Shown in pieces: positions 6,815 through 13,668 of a stretch of 14,627 nucleotides of DNA. Below the pieces are notes generated by a model. It made no database searches. It saw only the letters and a list, made by a program, of their open reading frames with translations, and was not told the origin of the DNA. This stretch comes from Sphingomonadaceae bacterium (GTDB lineage Bacteria > Pseudomonadota > Alphaproteobacteria > Sphingomonadales > Sphingomonadaceae). The stretch covers positions 1 to 14,627 of the forward strand of contig JAGREF010000168.1 in NCBI GenBank assembly GCA_020446665.1, written 5' to 3'. Every line of letters starts with the position of its first letter. The first letter of the stretch is position 1. A program made the translations under genes and the position numbers.

Positions 6815-7558
6815 CTACTTACTGTCAAAACTGTAATCGGGCAGCGCGTTGAACGCAGATCGCAGCGCGTCGCTCCAGCTGGCGGAGATCGACTGGTAAT
6901 AGGGATCGTCAGCATTGATCCGGCGCTGCTGCAGCGGCTCGTACTGGTCGCGCTCGATCACCATCAGATCGAGCGGCAGCCCGACCGAAAGATTGGCCTT
7001 CAGCGTACTGTCGAACGACACCATCAGCAGCTTCACCGCATCTTCGAAACTCATGCTCCGGTCATAACCGCGGATCAGGATCGGGCGGCCATATTTCGTC
7101 TCGCCAATCTGGAAAAACGGGGTGTCATAGCTGGCTTCGATGAAATTGCCTTCGGGGTAGATCATGAACAGGCGCGGTTCCATGCCCTTGATCTGGCCCG
7201 CCACGATCATCGAGGCAGCAAATTGTCCCGAACCCTCCTGCCCGTTTGCCTCCCGGCTGGCCAGGATCGTATCCTTGAGCAAGCGGCCCACTTCGGTTGC
7301 CACCTGGAACATGGTGGGCGCGTCAAGCAGGGAATTGCTGCGTTCTTCGGGTGTTTTCGCGCGCTCTTCCAGCTGGCTGACAACCGCCTGCGTGGTGGCG
7401 AGATTGCCCGCCGTCATAATAGTGATGATGCGCTCGCCCGGCACCTGCCAGCTGAACATCTTGCGAAAGACAGAGATGTTGTCGACGCCGGAATTGGTCC
7501 GCGTGTCGCTCATCAGCACCAGCCCGCGATCGAGCACCATGCCAACGCAATATGTCAT
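6815..7558 (-). CDS. Anbu proteasome-type peptidase (ancestral beta subunit homologue)
   Basis: This 247-residue protein belongs to the Anbu/COG3484 group of bacterial proteasome relatives (Ntn hydrolase fold), distinct from HslV and the actinobacterial 20S subunits. With ATG at 7558 the second residue is threonine (MTYCVG), which becomes the N-terminal nucleophile after Met removal. Asp18 (MSDTRTN) and Lys33 (FRKMF) sit where the fold places its other catalytic residues (Asp17 and Lys32 in mature numbering). This is why the start at 7558 is preferred to 7597, which would bury the threonine. AGGGA lies about 9 bases upstream. It is the last gene of the ATP-grasp/alpha-E/transglutaminase/Anbu cluster, 63 bases after the transglutaminase gene. 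Family members form cytoplasmic rings or helical oligomers. Its substrate is not known to me. Confidence 0.93.
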   Translation of the reverse strand: MTYCVGMVLDRGLVLMSDTRTNSGVDNISVFRKMFSWQVPGERIITIMTAGNLATTQAVVSQLEERAKTPEERSNSLLDAPTMFQVATEVGRLLKDTILASREANGQEGSGQFAASMIVAGQIKGMEPRLFMIYPEGNFIEASYDTPFFQIGETKYGRPILIRGYDRSMSFEDAVKLLMVSFDSTLKANLSVGLPLDLMVIERDQYEPLQQRRINADDPYYQSISASWSDALRSAFNALPDYSFDSK

Positions 7559-7571
7559 TCCTGCATTCCCT

Positions 7572-7598
7572 GTTCCCAAGTGCCCCAAGCGCCCCAAT
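7572..7598 (-). repeat. Three imperfect 9-base repeats before Anbu
   Basis: On the + strand TGTTCCCAAG ends the first unit, followed by TGCCCCAAG (7581-7589) and CGCCCCAAT (7590-7598). On the transcribed strand this reads as three TTGGG-type units in phase, within the 63-base gap before Anbu. It could be an mRNA processing or protein-binding site, or chance slippage. Confidence 0.35.
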
Positions 7599-7621
7599 TG
7601 AGGATGGCCTGCTGCCTTGCG

Positions 7622-8437
7622 CTATTGATCCACCTGTTGCTGCTCAACGGCGACGTCCACATGGAGATCACCGGCAGACGCGCCGAAGGTGATTCCCGTG
7701 ATCGGGGCGGCATCGCGGTAATCGCGCCCGGTTGCAACCCGCACATAGCGCGGATCGGGGCTGATCCCGTTGGAAATATCGAATCCGATCCAGCCCAGCC
7801 CTTCGACATGGGCCTCTGCCCAGGCGTGGGTCGCTTCCTGCTCGATCCGGTCATTCATCATCAGATAGCCGCTGACATAGCGCGCCGGAATATCCAGCGC
7901 CCGCGCCGCACCAAGGAAGATTTGCGTATGATCCTGGCACACGCCATGGCCGGATGCGGTCGCTTCCTCTGCCGTTGTGCCAACGCTGGTCTTGCCGGTG
8001 GAATAGGCGACTCTGGCGCGGATCAGCGCCGAGAGTTCATGCAACATATCCAGCTGGCTATCCTTCGATGTATCAAGCTCGCGCAGCAGCGCCCTGACTG
8101 CCGGGCCGGGCTTGGTCAGTGGCGTCTGACCGAGGAAACTCCACAGCGGCATATGGCCTGAATGGCGGCCGATAACGCCCGCATAATCCTGTGTATCCAC
8201 CACGCCCCGGCAATGGATGACAACTTCGCTGACCCCGGGATCGACCGACAGCAGAGTGACGGTGTTGAAGTGCTGATCATCATATTCCAGCTGCTTCTGC
8301 CCGCCTTCATAATGCATCGACCATTCAAGGATTTGCTGCCCCTGCGTATGTTTGGGCGTCAGCCGCAGGCGCTGCAGCGCATGCACCACCGGTTCGGTAA
8401 AGACATAGCGTGTCGTATGGCGGATCGAGAGGCGCAT
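7622..8437 (-). CDS. Transglutaminase-like cysteine protease family protein (Anbu cluster)
   Basis: This 271-residue protein has a bacterial transglutaminase-like N-terminal beta domain (about 1-85) and a papain-fold transglutaminase core. The catalytic triad is visible: Cys167 in SGHGVCQDHT, His204 in ATHAWAEA and Asp220 in GWIGFDISNG. Members of this COG1305 branch with this domain order are the standard partners of the alpha-E and ATP-grasp proteins. They probably cleave or transfer amide bonds rather than crosslink protein glutamines. No signal peptide is evident. The gene starts 3 bases after the alpha-E stop codon (TGA, CCC, ATG), which implies translational coupling. Confidence 0.92.
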   Translation of the reverse strand: MRLSIRHTTRYVFTEPVVHALQRLRLTPKHTQGQQILEWSMHYEGGQKQLEYDDQHFNTVTLLSVDPGVSEVVIHCRGVVDTQDYAGVIGRHSGHMPLWSFLGQTPLTKPGPAVRALLRELDTSKDSQLDMLHELSALIRARVAYSTGKTSVGTTAEEATASGHGVCQDHTQIFLGAARALDIPARYVSGYLMMNDRIEQEATHAWAEAHVEGLGWIGFDISNGISPDPRYVRVATGRDYRDAAPITGITFGASAGDLHVDVAVEQQQVDQ

Positions 8438-8440
8438 GGG

Positions 8441-9385
8441 TCAGTCCAGGAACCGGTAGTCAGAGGCGATGGCAGAGGCGATGGACGCGTTGCTGGCAGT
8501 GAAATCGACCAGGAATTCATGCAATCCGATATCGAACACGCCGTCAATCGTCAGGTCGGTCAGCCGCAGGTCGGACTGGCGCATCAGCATGTTGGTCTGC
8601 CCTTCCCGGCCATGGATACGCGCAAGCGCGGCCAGCTGGTCCCGCAGGGCGGAATGGCAAAAGGCGATGCTGCGCGGGAACCGCTGGTCCAGCACAAGGA
8701 ATTCCGCCACGGCGCGGGCATCGATCTGCCCGCCGCTCAGCCAGCGCAGCGCATGATCCCCCGATACGCAGCGCAGCACCATGTCCCACTGCCCCTGATC
8801 CAGGCTGGAGCCGACATAGGAGAGCGATGGCAGCAGCAGGTAATATTTCATGTCGAGAATGCGCGCCGTGCTGTCTGCCCGTTCGAGGAACGTCCCGCAG
8901 CGGGCAAAGTGATAGCTTTCATCGCGCAGCATGGATCCATCCATGGCGCCATGGGCCAGAGTGCCGGTGCGCCGGATCGCGCTGACCACATCGCCGACAT
9001 TGCCCTGCCCAACCTGATGCGACAGCATGGTGTCCAGCGCCAACCAGCTTTCATTGACCACGGTCCACAATTCGGTACTGATCGCATTGCGCACGGCCCG
9101 CGCATTGCTCCGCACCTGGCTCATCATGTCGCGGATATTGGCTGGATTATCCTTGTCCCGAAGAATGAAATTCCACGCCAGATAGCCGCTATAGCTATCA
9201 TGCTTGGCCTCGAAAGCTGCCTGCTGACCGAGAGTCTGGATGATCGAGCGCCATTCCTCATCAGCGGTGTTGTCATCGCTGGTCAGGCTCATGCGCCGCG
9301 CCGCCTCCAGCATGCGGGCCGTGTTGTCTGCCCGCTCCAGATAGCGGAACATCCAGAACAGGCCATTGGCTGTGCGGCCTAGCAT
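8441..9385 (-). CDS. Alpha-E domain protein (DUF403 type, Anbu cluster)
   Basis: This 314-residue, largely helical protein has the characteristic N-terminus MLGRTANGLFWMFRYLERAD, followed by helices ending in DYRFLD. It corresponds to the alpha-E family (COG2307, formerly DUF403), which is nearly always encoded beside or fused to a circularly permuted ATP-grasp enzyme. Comparative work predicts that the pair acts in peptide-bond formation or tagging; no catalytic residue is firmly assigned. GGAGG lies 6 bases before the ATG. The gap to the ATP-grasp gene is 16 bases, and to the transglutaminase gene 3 bases. Confidence 0.92.
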   Translation of the reverse strand: MLGRTANGLFWMFRYLERADNTARMLEAARRMSLTSDDNTADEEWRSIIQTLGQQAAFEAKHDSYSGYLAWNFILRDKDNPANIRDMMSQVRSNARAVRNAISTELWTVVNESWLALDTMLSHQVGQGNVGDVVSAIRRTGTLAHGAMDGSMLRDESYHFARCGTFLERADSTARILDMKYYLLLPSLSYVGSSLDQGQWDMVLRCVSGDHALRWLSGGQIDARAVAEFLVLDQRFPRSIAFCHSALRDQLAALARIHGREGQTNMLMRQSDLRLTDLTIDGVFDIGLHEFLVDFTASNASIASAIASDYRFLD

Positions 9386-9401
9386 GATGCGCCTCCGCCG
9401 C

Positions 9402-10832
9402 TCATTCCTTCAGCACCCATGTATCCTTGGTCCCGCCGCCCTGGCTGGAATTGACCACCAGCGAACCCTTCTTAAGCGCCACCCGCGTCAGCCCGCCGGG
9501 CGTGATGTCGATCCCGTTGGGGGAAACCAGCACGAAGGGGCGCAAATCGACATGGCGCGGAGTCAGCCCCTGGCTGGTGAAAATCGGGCAAGTGGAAAGG
9601 GCCAGCGTCGGTTGCGCGATGTAATTGGTGGGATTGGCTTCAATCTTCTTGCGGAAGTTTGCAATTTCGCGCTTCGACGCGGCCGGGCCCACCAGCATGC
9701 CATAGCCGCCAGAGCCGTGAACTTCCTTGACCACCAGCTCGGCAAGATTGTCGAGCACATAGGCCCGGCTGTCCGAATCGGCGCAGCGCCATGTCTCGAC
9801 ATTGGGCAGCAGCGGCTTCTGGCCGGTATAGAATTCAACGATTTCCGGCATGAAGCTGTAAATCGCCTTGTCATCGCAAATGCCCGTGCCCGGTGCATTG
9901 GCGATGGTCACCCCGCCCGCGCGGTAAACATCCATGATCCCCGGCACGCCCAGCGCGCTGTCGGGGTTGAAGCTGAGCGGGTCGAGATAATCGTCATCCA
10001 CCCGGCGATAGATCACATCAACCGGTGTGTATCCGCGCGTGGTGCGCATCGCCACCCGCCCATCGACCACACGCAGGTCAGACCCTTCAACCAGCTCCGC
10101 ACCCATCTGGTCCGCCAGGAAGGCATGTTCGAAATAGGCGCTGTTGTAGATTCCCGGTGTCAGCACCGCGACCACCGGCTTACCCTTCGTCGCCGGCGGC
10201 GCGCTAGCCGCCAGGCTGCGCGCGAGCCGCTGCGGATAGTTGGACACCGTTTCCACCCGCACTTCGCTGAACAGTTCAGGGAACATCGCCATCATGGTTT
10301 CACGGTTTTCGAGCATATAGCTCACGCCCGAGGGCGTCCGCGCATTGTCTTCCAGCACGAAGAAATCATTGGGCCCGGTGCGGACCAGATCGATCCCGAC
10401 GATATGGGTGTAGACGCCGCCCGGCGGGGTGAAGCCGACCATCTGCGGCAGCCATGCAGAGTTATCGCGGAACAGCCGTTCGGGCAGGCGACCCGAACGG
10501 ATGATCTCCTGCCGGTGGTAGAGATCGTGCATGAAGGCGTTCAAGGCCCGCACGCGCTGCTCGATGCCCTTCGACAGCCGCCGCCATTCGCCGCCGGTAA
10601 CGATGCGCGGCACCATGTCGAAGGGGATCAGCCGTTCCTCGGCATCGTCCTCGCCATAGACGTTGAAGGTGATCCCGGTCTTGCGGAAGAAGCTTTCGGC
10701 TTCGAAGTCCTTGCGCCGCAGCCAGCCTTCGTCCTGTTCCGACAGCCATTGCTGGTAACCGCGATAGGCTGGGCGCACCGAGCCGTCGGGCGCGTACATC
10801 TCGTCAAACTTGGCCGGATCGTTCGAGGTCAC
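9402..10832 (-). CDS. Circularly permuted ATP-grasp family protein (Anbu cluster)
   Basis: This 476-residue putative ATP-dependent carboxylate-amine ligase is of the COG2308 type (formerly DUF404/DUF407). Visible signatures are APDGSVRPAYRGYQQWL near the N-terminus, VLEDNARTPSGVSYMLENR (159-177, acidic and Asn/Arg metal-nucleotide residues), VVKEVHGSGGYGMLVGP (367-383, lysine plus glycine-rich nucleotide loop), RHVDLRPFVL (426-435) and SSQGGGTKDTWVL near the C-terminus. The GTG start at 10832 was chosen because AGGGGAG lies 4 bases upstream and the protein then has the usual length. A longer frame to 10940 would overlap the hydrolase gene. It is the first gene of the four-gene Anbu cluster. 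A weak TTGCCA-N17-CATGTT promoter pattern lies in the 76-base gap upstream. Confidence 0.92.
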   Translation of the reverse strand: MTSNDPAKFDEMYAPDGSVRPAYRGYQQWLSEQDEGWLRRKDFEAESFFRKTGITFNVYGEDDAEERLIPFDMVPRIVTGGEWRRLSKGIEQRVRALNAFMHDLYHRQEIIRSGRLPERLFRDNSAWLPQMVGFTPPGGVYTHIVGIDLVRTGPNDFFVLEDNARTPSGVSYMLENRETMMAMFPELFSEVRVETVSNYPQRLARSLAASAPPATKGKPVVAVLTPGIYNSAYFEHAFLADQMGAELVEGSDLRVVDGRVAMRTTRGYTPVDVIYRRVDDDYLDPLSFNPDSALGVPGIMDVYRAGGVTIANAPGTGICDDKAIYSFMPEIVEFYTGQKPLLPNVETWRCADSDSRAYVLDNLAELVVKEVHGSGGYGMLVGPAASKREIANFRKKIEANPTNYIAQPTLALSTCPIFTSQGLTPRHVDLRPFVLVSPNGIDITPGGLTRVALKKGSLVVNSSQGGGTKDTWVLKE

Positions 10833-10875
10833 TCTACTCCCCTTGCACCTTGCCAAGCGGGCATTTCGCAGTTGC

Positions 10876-10904
10876 AACATGCGCGAAGAATTTCCGTTTG
10901 GCAA
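10876..10904 (-). promoter_or_regulatory. Weak candidate promoter of the Anbu cluster
   Basis: In the 76-base gap between the hydrolase and ATP-grasp genes the - strand reads TTGCCA (10899-10904), 17 bases, CATGTT (10876-10881). The -10 match is poor (3 of 6). Without it the cluster would depend on read-through from the hydrolase gene. Confidence 0.22.
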
Positions 10905-10908
10905 AGCC

Positions 10909-11703
10909 TCAATTGCGCCGCAGTTCCTGATCCAGTGCAATTATCACTTCGCGCGAGTTGCAGAAGCCCATGTGATTGCAGCGCAAGGCCACTGCGCGAT
11001 CGCGTTCGCCGGGCCTGCCGCAGGCCGCGCGGCGCGAGATCACGCCGTCGCGCGGGCTCCAGAAGGCGACGGTTTCGACCGGCGGTTTCTCGTGCATGGT
11101 CACCTCCACCGGCGGGGCTTCCACGCTGTGGCCCACGGTCAGCTGGTAGATGCGCCAGAGGTTGTTCGAATAGGGCGAGTGGCTGAAGGGCGTGCCCATG
11201 GTGATCACCTTGGCCACGCATTCGGGATGCAGCTTGGCCACTTCGCGGGCGAACACGCCGCCCAGGCTCCAGCCCACCAGCACCAGCTGCTGGCCATAGC
11301 GCGCGTGGACCGCCTGCACCCGCTGCGCCAGCATTTGCAGGTTTTCCGGCGTCGGCCCGAAGTTGGCACCCAGCCCCCAGCGCTTGACCTTGTGGCCCGC
11401 GCGTTCGAGCTGGCGCGCCATGTACTTCATCCGCCACGGCGCGGTGGCGAAGCCGGGCATCAGCACGATCACCTTGGGATCGGGCGCAGGCGCGATCGGC
11501 AGCGGCGGCTGGAACTTGCGCACCAGCGGAGTGACCAGGTGGCTCGCCTCTCCCGCCAGCAGCCGCAGCGGCGGGGTGTGCGCGTTCTGCGGCGCCTTGC
11601 CGGTCAGCAGCTTTGCCCGCCGCGACAGCGAATGCCCCACCCCGCGCGCCAGCATGGCCGCACGCCGGTGCGCAGGCAGGTGCTGGTCGCTGTCATGGAA
11701 CAT
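10909..11703 (-). CDS. Alpha/beta hydrolase
   Basis: This 264-residue hydrolase has VIVLMPGFATAP (79-90, oxyanion region), the nucleophile elbow GWSLGG with Ser146, a probable acid Asp219 (WSPRDGVIS) and His244 (CNHMGF). The complete Ser-Asp-His triad makes it a probable esterase or lipase; the substrate is unknown. The first 75 residues are a basic, poorly conserved extension without a clear signal peptide. The gene begins 8 bases after the stop of the upstream DUF3617-type gene and lacks a good ribosome binding site, so translational coupling to that gene is likely. It ends 76 bases before the ATP-grasp gene. An internal ATG at codon 17 is an alternative start. Confidence 0.85.
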   Translation of the reverse strand: MFHDSDQHLPAHRRAAMLARGVGHSLSRRAKLLTGKAPQNAHTPPLRLLAGEASHLVTPLVRKFQPPLPIAPAPDPKVIVLMPGFATAPWRMKYMARQLERAGHKVKRWGLGANFGPTPENLQMLAQRVQAVHARYGQQLVLVGWSLGGVFAREVAKLHPECVAKVITMGTPFSHSPYSNNLWRIYQLTVGHSVEAPPVEVTMHEKPPVETVAFWSPRDGVISRRAACGRPGERDRAVALRCNHMGFCNSREVIIALDQELRRN

Positions 11704-11711
11704 CGACGGGG

Positions 11712-12305
11712 CTACTCGCAGTCGCCCATGCGCCGCGTGGTGGCGCGCATGTGCATGGAAATCGCCCCGCCCTCTTCCTGCGAGGTGAACCGGAAATCTA
11801 TGCGCGACCGGGTTTCGGCAACCTGGCCGTCGAGCGCGAAGCTGGTGCTCAATCCATCAGGGGTACTGCACTGGTTGGTGGCGCTGAAGCGATCGCCATC
11901 GACGCTGATCTGCGCCTCCCCGCAATCCCCGGAGGTGACTTCGTTGAGCCAGTCGGCAGGCTCCTCGTCACCGTGCACGCAGAATTCGTGGACTTCGGGA
12001 AACTGGTCGCGGATCAGGTCACCGATGTCGAAGCCGTCGAGCAGGTCGTTCCCCGGCATGTCGAAGGCGATCAGCGCCAGCTTGGTGCGGTAGAGGCCCG
12101 GCTGAGGCGCAACCTGCATGAAATCGGGCCAGGGCCACGGCGTACCCACAGCACTGTCCACCGAGGCATCGGCTGCGACGAATTCGTCGCCATCGTAAGG
12201 CAGCGGCGGCGGCACGTCCTCGAACAGCAGCGGCTTGTCCTGCGCCAGCGCGGCGCTGGCGGTGATCAGCAGGCTGGCGGCGGCGATGCGGCGAAGCGAT
12301 TTCAT
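11712..12305 (-). CDS. DUF3617-like exported protein, paralogue 1 (signal peptide, not lipoprotein)
   Basis: This 197-residue protein starts with a typical signal peptide (MKSLRRIAAASLLITASAAL, then AQ), cleaved near residue 22, with no lipobox. The rest resembles the three following paralogues: QPGLYRTKLALIAF, four cysteines (EFCVHG, GDCGEA, NQCST, MGDCE) and the terminal MRATTRRMGDC motif. The family is DUF3617-like, and no biochemical function is known to me. It is the most divergent of the four, with a Pro/Asp-rich insert after the signal. The start at 12305 was chosen for the signal peptide; the ribosome binding site is weak. It follows paralogue 2 by 19 bases and precedes the hydrolase by 8, so the three genes are probably one transcript. 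Confidence 0.78.
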   Translation of the reverse strand: MKSLRRIAAASLLITASAALAQDKPLLFEDVPPPLPYDGDEFVAADASVDSAVGTPWPWPDFMQVAPQPGLYRTKLALIAFDMPGNDLLDGFDIGDLIRDQFPEVHEFCVHGDEEPADWLNEVTSGDCGEAQISVDGDRFSATNQCSTPDGLSTSFALDGQVAETRSRIDFRFTSQEEGGAISMHMRATTRRMGDCE

Positions 12306-12324
12306 CGCCGCAGGATTAGCACGC

Positions 12325-12861
12325 CTAGCTGCAATCGCCAGTGCGTTCGCTGGCCAGCCGGGCCACCACATTGGCTTCGCCGTGGCTGGGGATCGGCTGG
12401 GTCCAGCGCATTTCCAGATTGCTGGCGGTTTCGCCCTGCGTACCGGTGAGGGTGATGGTCCCCTGCGGGCCTTCCTCGGCATCGCAGGTCATCGCCAGGT
12501 CAAGCTGGTCGCCATCGGCATTGAGGCGCTGCACGGTGCAGCTGTTGTCGGTCATGGCCGAAATCCATGCCGCGCGGTCCATGGCATCGGTGACACAGAA
12601 GCTGGTCTGTTCGCCCGCGCCATCGGCAAATTCGCGGCGCAGCGCGTCCATGTCGACGCTGGTGGCGCCCGGCACTTCGAACGAGACGAGTTCGAAGCTG
12701 GTCGAATATTCGCCCGGCTGCGGCATCACGCCATTATCGCTGATCTCGGGCATCACCTCGTCGGTGGACAGTGCGCCGTCGGCCAAGTCGGCGTCGGTAT
12801 CGTCACCACAGGCGGCAAGCGCCATGGCGGCCAGCAGCGGCAGGGTGAAGGTGAGGCGCAT
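12325..12861 (-). CDS. DUF3617-like lipoprotein, paralogue 2
   Basis: This 178-residue predicted lipoprotein has MRLTFTLPLLAAMALAACGD with lipidated Cys18, then an acidic linker (about 20-45), PQPGEYSTSFELVSFEVPG, and four cysteines in the shared pattern (SFCVTD, NSCTVQ, MTCDAE, TGDCS). The C-terminal ASERTGDC motif is shared with its neighbours. The ATG at 12861 was chosen over 12867 because GGGGA is then 6 bases upstream, and because paralogues 3 and 4 also start with MRL. Its own promoter-like element lies at 12914-12942. It is probably co-transcribed with paralogue 1 and the hydrolase. Function unknown. Confidence 0.82.
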   Translation of the reverse strand: MRLTFTLPLLAAMALAACGDDTDADLADGALSTDEVMPEISDNGVMPQPGEYSTSFELVSFEVPGATSVDMDALRREFADGAGEQTSFCVTDAMDRAAWISAMTDNSCTVQRLNADGDQLDLAMTCDAEEGPQGTITLTGTQGETASNLEMRWTQPIPSHGEANVVARLASERTGDCS

Positions 12862-12913
12862 GGTCATTCCCCGTCATGGCTTGGCGGGCAGACCCCGCCG
12901 CATATTGGCCACG

Positions 12914-12942
12914 GGAATACCAAGCGGCCTGCGCCCTGCCAA
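12914..12942 (-). promoter_or_regulatory. Candidate promoter of DUF3617 paralogue 2
   Basis: On the - strand TTGGCA (12937-12942), a 17-base spacer and TATTCC (12914-12919) lie 53 bases before the ATG. The same layout recurs before paralogues 3 and 4, which raises confidence. The 156-base gap (12868-13023) otherwise shows no gene. Confidence 0.45.
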
Positions 12943-13023
12943 TTGCAAGGCATGGTTAACGCAGGGCTTTCCGGCCCAGCGTCCCATTTTGGTGCGTCCT
13001 GCGGCGGGGGAGGCAGAGGCCGG

Positions 13024-13569
13024 CTAGGCCGGGCAGTCGCCCACCCGTTCGGACGTCATGCGCACCACCATGTGCATCTGGCCCATGCCGGGATCGTTGC
13101 CATCGACCGTCATGGTCATGTGCATGGTGGTGCCGGTGACTTCGCCTTCGTAGCTCATCGTGCCCGAGTTCGCGCTGTCGCCGCCGCAGGTCATCTGCGC
13201 GCTGAAGGTGCTGGCCGTGGTGGAGAAACTCTGCATCTGGCAGGCGTCGTTGTCGCGCCCCATGCCGCCGACGAAGTTCTGGTAGCCTTCGGCCGCCTGT
13301 TCGGCCGTCAGGCATTGCAGCTGCGGTTCGGCAAACAGCGCAGACATGAACCCGCGTGCTTCGTCCATCTCCTCGGTCGGGACGCCGGGCGCGGTGAACT
13401 CGGTCAGCTCGCCGGTGATGCGATACTGGCCCGGTTCGGGATTGGGCAGGCTGGCCATGGCATCGGCCACGGCGGCAGGATCGTTGGGATCGACCACCTG
13501 GGTGGCGGAATCGCCGCAGGCGGCCAGCGACAGGCCCAGGGCCAGCGGCAATGCAAGGACAAGGCGCAT
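13024..13569 (-). CDS. DUF3617-like lipoprotein, paralogue 3
   Basis: This 181-residue predicted lipoprotein has MRLVLALPLALGLSLAACGD with Cys18 as the lipidated residue. The mature part has EPGQYRITGELTEF, cysteines in LQCLTAEQA, DACQMQSF, MTCGG and VGDCPA, and the C-terminal MHMVVRMTSERVGDC. It is closest to paralogue 4, with which it shares nearly the whole domain plan. The ATG at 13569 was chosen over an upstream TTG (13575) because GAGGGGG lies about 8 bases before it and paralogues begin MRL. Unlike paralogues 1 and 2 it has a long 3' gap and probably its own transcript. Function unknown. Confidence 0.83.
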   Translation of the reverse strand: MRLVLALPLALGLSLAACGDSATQVVDPNDPAAVADAMASLPNPEPGQYRITGELTEFTAPGVPTEEMDEARGFMSALFAEPQLQCLTAEQAAEGYQNFVGGMGRDNDACQMQSFSTTASTFSAQMTCGGDSANSGTMSYEGEVTGTTMHMTMTVDGNDPGMGQMHMVVRMTSERVGDCPA

Positions 13570-13614
13570 TTTCAATCCCCCTCATTCGCGGCGCGGCAAG
13601 CGGCAGCGCCTCAG

Positions 13615-13650
13615 CCGTGGCAGGCTATCAGGCGCCCGCCACGGTGCCAA
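13615..13650 (-). promoter_or_regulatory. Candidate promoter of DUF3617 paralogue 3, embedded in a hairpin
   Basis: TTGGCA (13645-13650), 17 bases and TAGCCT (13622-13627) on the - strand lie 53 bases before the ATG. The same bases form an inverted repeat, CCGTGGCAGGC (13615-13625) against GCCCGCCACGG (13634-13644), with one mismatch and an 8-base loop. The hairpin could end transcripts of paralogue 4 or act at the promoter DNA. There is no T-run. Confidence 0.42.
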
Positions 13651-13668
13651 CGATCATCGCCAGGCCGA

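Noticed and set aside
6815..7558. Identification of the proteasome-like gene as HslV or a 20S beta subunit
   Set aside because: There is no HslU partner, length and N-terminus (MTYCVG) differ from HslV, and the neighbours are the Anbu set.
7572..7598. CRISPR-like array
   Set aside because: There are only three 9-base imperfect units with no spacers. No other spaced repeats occur in the window.
9366..11186. 606-codon + strand open frame opposite ATP-grasp and hydrolase genes
   Set aside because: It is antisense to clearly recognised enzymes and has a low-complexity His/Arg/Pro-rich product. It is a by-product of high GC3 in the - strand genes.
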